Source: Calditrichaceae bacterium (lineage in GTDB: Bacteria > Calditrichota > Calditrichia > Calditrichales > Calditrichaceae). Taken from it: a stretch of 9,670 nt of DNA. Below, piece by piece: positions 7,619 to 9,670 of this stretch (position 1 is the first letter of the stretch; each line of letters begins with the position of its first letter). A model generated the notes under the pieces. That model ran no database searches and had not been told where the DNA came from. It was given only the letters and a program-made list of their open reading frames with translations. The position numbers were made by a program, and so were the translations under genes. The DNA is taken from the NCBI GenBank assembly GCA_030592985.1, contig JAUVIB010000086.1, positions 1 through 9,670 of the forward strand, given 5' to 3'.

Positions 7619-7678
7619 GTTTTGCAATTTTATTCTTTAACTTCAGCTTATACCCACTCTTCAGCAATCTCTAACCTT

Positions 7679-7800
7679 GTCATTCCTGAATGTTTCTATC
7701 AGGAATCTAAATCGTACATCTTTGGAAAAATTTACAATTTTATCCCATTCTGCTGCATTTTAGATTCCTGCTTCCGCAGGAATGACAATCCTGGACGGCA
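7679..7800. repeat. Paired palindromic repeat unit 6, first tandem copy
   Basis: A 122-bp unit. The left arm is ATTCCTGA, loop ATGTTTCTA, TCAGGAAT; the spacer is ATCGTACATCTTTGGAAAAA and on; the right arm is AGATTCCTGC, TTCC, GCAGGAATGACA; the tail is ATCCTGGACGGCA. It is nearly identical to the next unit at 7814-7934, including spacer and tail, so the two arose by a recent local duplication. Confidence 0.85.
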
Positions 7801-7813
7801 TTTCCATACCCCT

Positions 7814-7934
7814 GTCATTCCTGAATGTTTCTATCAGGAATCTGAATCGTACATCTTTGAAAAAGATTACAATATTATCCCATCCGGCTAATTTTAGATT
7901 CCTGTTTTCACAGGAATGACAATCCTGGGCGGCA
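7814..7934. repeat. Paired palindromic repeat unit 7, second tandem copy
   Basis: A 121-bp unit matching 7679-7800 throughout (left arm identical, spacer with a few substitutions, right arm loop TTTTCA in place of TTCCG, tail ATCCTGGGCGGCA). It is separated from the first copy by 13 bp. Confidence 0.85.
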
Positions 7935-7962
7935 GAATGTTTCTATCAGAAATCTGTATTTT
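7935..7962. repeat. Truncated third tandem repeat copy
   Basis: GAATGTTTCTATCAGAAATCTG follows the tail of the second copy without a gap. It is a left arm that has lost its first nine bases (GTCATTCCT) and so cannot form the stem. The right arm is missing, and the terminator of the neighbouring gene follows within 15 bp. Confidence 0.7.
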
Positions 7963-7975
7963 GCATTATAAAAAC

Positions 7976-8003
7976 AAAAAGGCGTTATAAATAACGCCTT
8001 TTT
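7976..8003 (-). terminator. Intrinsic terminator of the PPC-repeat gene, possibly bidirectional
   Basis: AAAAAGGCGTTAT (7976-7988) pairs exactly with ATAACGCCTTTTT (7991-8003). On the minus strand the GC-containing stem is followed by TTTTTGTTTT. It lies about 20 bp after the TAA of the gene ending at 8024. The symmetric A and T runs would allow it to work from either side. Confidence 0.9.
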
Positions 8004-8023
8004 GTAAAAAAAACATTCCCTGC

Positions 8024-9670
8024 TTACTTCATTAAGATCATTTTCTTAACCTGAGAGAATTTATCACCAACTACAATATGGTAGAAATAAATACCTGTTG
8101 CTACTCTGCTGCCATATTGATTTAAACCATTCCAAACTACACGATGAGCGCCGGCCGTTTGATTTTGATCAACCAACGTCAAGACCTTCTGTCCTAGAAC
8201 ATTATAAATAGTCAGCTTAACATCAGTATTTTCTTTAAGCTGATATTTAATAGTGGTCGTCGGATTAAAAGGATTCGGATAGTTCTGACTTAAGGCATAT
8301 TCCTTAGGTACAACAATCTCTTCAGCAATATCACTGACTATACGGTCACGCATTGTTGCCGTTACATTATAAGTACCATGTCCAACTCCACCGATAGACG
8401 GTGTTTTTCCATTGTAGGTACTGTAATAACCAAAACAATCAATATAATAGGTGCCTGTATAGGGTAAGGAGTCAATAACAACTTTAGAATAAACGTTGCT
8501 GACTTCACCTTTATAGAATTCCAGTTCATACCAATCATCATAATCATCATTACTGCCAAGAGAAGAACTATCACTATCGAGTAATCTGATTTTGGTATCT
8601 ATTTCACGGATCCAACGTCCACCATGAGAACAAGAAGTCCATACCTCAAGGGTTTTACCCGCTTCACCCTGAATGGCGAAAATATCATGATCGGCAGGTG
8701 TGCCAAAAGCAACCAGCACAGCGACACTATCTGTAGATAGGGCAGCAGCGGCGTCAGCCTGAGCCAGGTCATTATCCGGTTCATGGATAGCCGACATCGT
8801 TACTATGTCATCATCTCCGGCAGCACGTAATTTATAAACACCGGTATTCTGAGCATCAATAGCGCCAACACTAACGCTAAGTTTAAGCAAGTAGACTCCA
8901 CTTGACGGCGGTTCCCAGGTGCTTAAACGAAAATCACCACTACTAAAACCTCCAAATGGTGTATTATCGATCAAATTAGTTAAAGTATCTGATTCAGCAT
9001 AAACTTCAACTTCAATATCTTCACCAACTTTTGAATCGGTTGTACTAAAATAATACCATTTTCCCGCTTCAAGGTTGACTTTAAACCAGTCTACTATATC
9101 GTCTGTAGCAAAAGTGGCATTAATCAGGTTATTATTAGCAATAGGGATCTCCGTTGCTTGCAGGGCTGAATTATTTGGCTCTACTTCGCTCATGGTGCCA
9201 GAGATAGTCAGTAAATAATCGCCAGAGCCAGGCTTACCATAGTCCGTAGCTTCGTCTTTACCATTAAAAGTACCGTAATAACTATAAACCTGCAGGTAAT
9301 AGACACCATCTTCGGGTATTTCCGCAGATATTTTAGAATAGGGGCTACCGCTATCATCATTAATAGTAACTGTATCGCCATTCGCTTTAATAAGATTAAT
9401 CTTGGTATCAACATCCCTGTTCCATGTTTTACCACCAACAGGAGATGTTTCAGCAACGATCATCTGCCCGGCAATACAGGTAAAACGGAACATATCCACA
9501 TCCGTGTTTTTAGTGGGCTTGCTTCCATCATACAGAAGGCTCTGCATGGTTACACCATCAATGGGATAATCACCTTTTGCATCGGCTTCTGCGATTGTAT
9601 TATCCGGTTCATGGAAGTTTTTATAATCATCAACAACCGTACTGCGGACTCTGATATTATATTTCCCGTC
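8024..9670 (-). CDS. Secreted protein with repeated PPC-like domains and type IX sorting domain, N-terminus missing
   Basis: The frame stays open to the window edge (548 residues visible), so an apparent ATG at 9547 is internal. Visible residues 1-10 close one module. Three further modules follow, starting at Glu-Pro-Asp/Asn-Asn: EPDN at 21-24, EPNN at 164-167, EPDN at 297-300. Each is about 130-145 residues of predicted beta structure with a D-[WIM]-F core and a late GxYxL/V strand. This is the layout of bacterial pre-peptidase C-terminal (PPC) domains, which accompany secreted peptidases and adhesins. Modules 1 and 3 are closest to each other (DTKINLI and DTKIRLL, NDD, YYGTFNGK and YYSTYNGK). 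A linker leads to a sorting domain at about 458-548 with QNYPNPFNPTTTIKYQL and a C-terminal KKMILMK. Any catalytic domain would lie upstream, outside the window. Domain names rest on motif recognition only. An intrinsic terminator follows the TAA. Confidence 0.82.
   Translation of the reverse strand, partial: DGKYNIRVRSTVVDDYKNFHEPDNTIAEADAKGDYPIDGVTMQSLLYDGSKPTKNTDVDMFRFTCIAGQMIVAETSPVGGKTWNRDVDTKINLIKANGDTVTINDDSGSPYSKISAEIPEDGVYYLQVYSYYGTFNGKDEATDYGKPGSGDYLLTISGTMSEVEPNNSALQATEIPIANNNLINATFATDDIVDWFKVNLEAGKWYYFSTTDSKVGEDIEVEVYAESDTLTNLIDNTPFGGFSSGDFRLSTWEPPSSGVYLLKLSVSVGAIDAQNTGVYKLRAAGDDDIVTMSAIHEPDNDLAQADAAAALSTDSVAVLVAFGTPADHDIFAIQGEAGKTLEVWTSCSHGGRWIREIDTKIRLLDSDSSSLGSNDDYDDWYELEFYKGEVSNVYSKVVIDSLPYTGTYYIDCFGYYSTYNGKTPSIGGVGHGTYNVTATMRDRIVSDIAEEIVVPKEYALSQNYPNPFNPTTTIKYQLKENTDVKLTIYNVLGQKVLTLVDQNQTAGAHRVVWNGLNQYGSRVATGIYFYHIVVGDKFSQVKKMILMK

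Noticed and set aside
7415..7627. Minus-strand open frame of 70 codons upstream of the acyltransferase
   Set aside because: It overlaps repeat unit 5 and a repeat arm, has no recognisable domain or ribosome binding site, and contains the translated repeat (VVTPECSYQGS).
7613..7891. Plus-strand open frame of 92 codons
   Set aside because: It runs straight through the palindromic repeat units, and its peptide repeats (VIPECFYQES twice) are just translated repeat arms. No ribosome binding site is seen.
7679..7962. CRISPR-like array
   Set aside because: The repeated unit is about 122 bp including its spacer, and the spacers are nearly identical rather than unique. There are no cas genes.
8024..9547. 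Complete 507-residue gene starting at the ATG at 9547
   Set aside because: The same frame continues without a stop to the window edge and encodes the beginning of the same EPDN module, so this ATG is internal and the gene is truncated by the window.

Overview
The window is an AT-rich bacterial segment with five protein genes, all on the minus strand: three complete and two cut by the window edges. Two complete C-terminal sorting domains carrying the YPNPFNPTTTIK motif point to a type IX secretion system and to the FCB superphylum outside classic Bacteroidetes (Ignavibacteria, Calditrichota, Marinimicrobia, KSB1 and relatives). I cannot place it more precisely, and no secretion machinery gene is present.

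Reading along the minus strand from the right: a partial secreted protein of repeated PPC-like beta modules ends in a sorting domain (8024-9670) and is followed by a clear intrinsic terminator (7976-8003). Next comes a membrane-anchored or exported C45-family (penicillin acyltransferase-like) Ntn hydrolase (5842-7392) with a strong ribosome binding site. Then a lipoprotein resembling SurA/PpiC periplasmic foldases (3863-5386), then a large secreted metallophosphoesterase with LamG, purple-acid-phosphatase-type N-terminal, catalytic, FN3-like and sorting domains (790-3315). At the left edge (1-191) lies the start of a second copy of that last gene. All visible N-termini and C-terminal signals predict proteins that leave the cytoplasm: this looks like an envelope and secretome locus, with a foldase beside large exported enzymes. 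The genes are separated by about 400-630 bp and look like independent transcripts, not one operon.

The intergenic regions are the unusual part. They are full of a palindromic repeat family: short hairpins bounded by GTCATTCC and GGAATCT, usually paired as a left arm and an inverted right arm around an AT-rich spacer. The stem sequence changes from copy to copy while pairing is kept, and the loop is fairly constant. About 215 bp upstream of the two LamG-type genes is duplicated together with the gene. One of the two copies has been split by a roughly 194-bp MITE-like element with perfect 17-bp terminal inverted repeats, and the other copy serves as a natural empty site. Next to the terminator at 7976, two units of about 122 bp plus a fragment form a short tandem cluster.

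No RNA gene, CRISPR array, prophage or transposase gene was found. No complete novel multi-gene system is evident. The strongest leads are the repeat family and the MITE.
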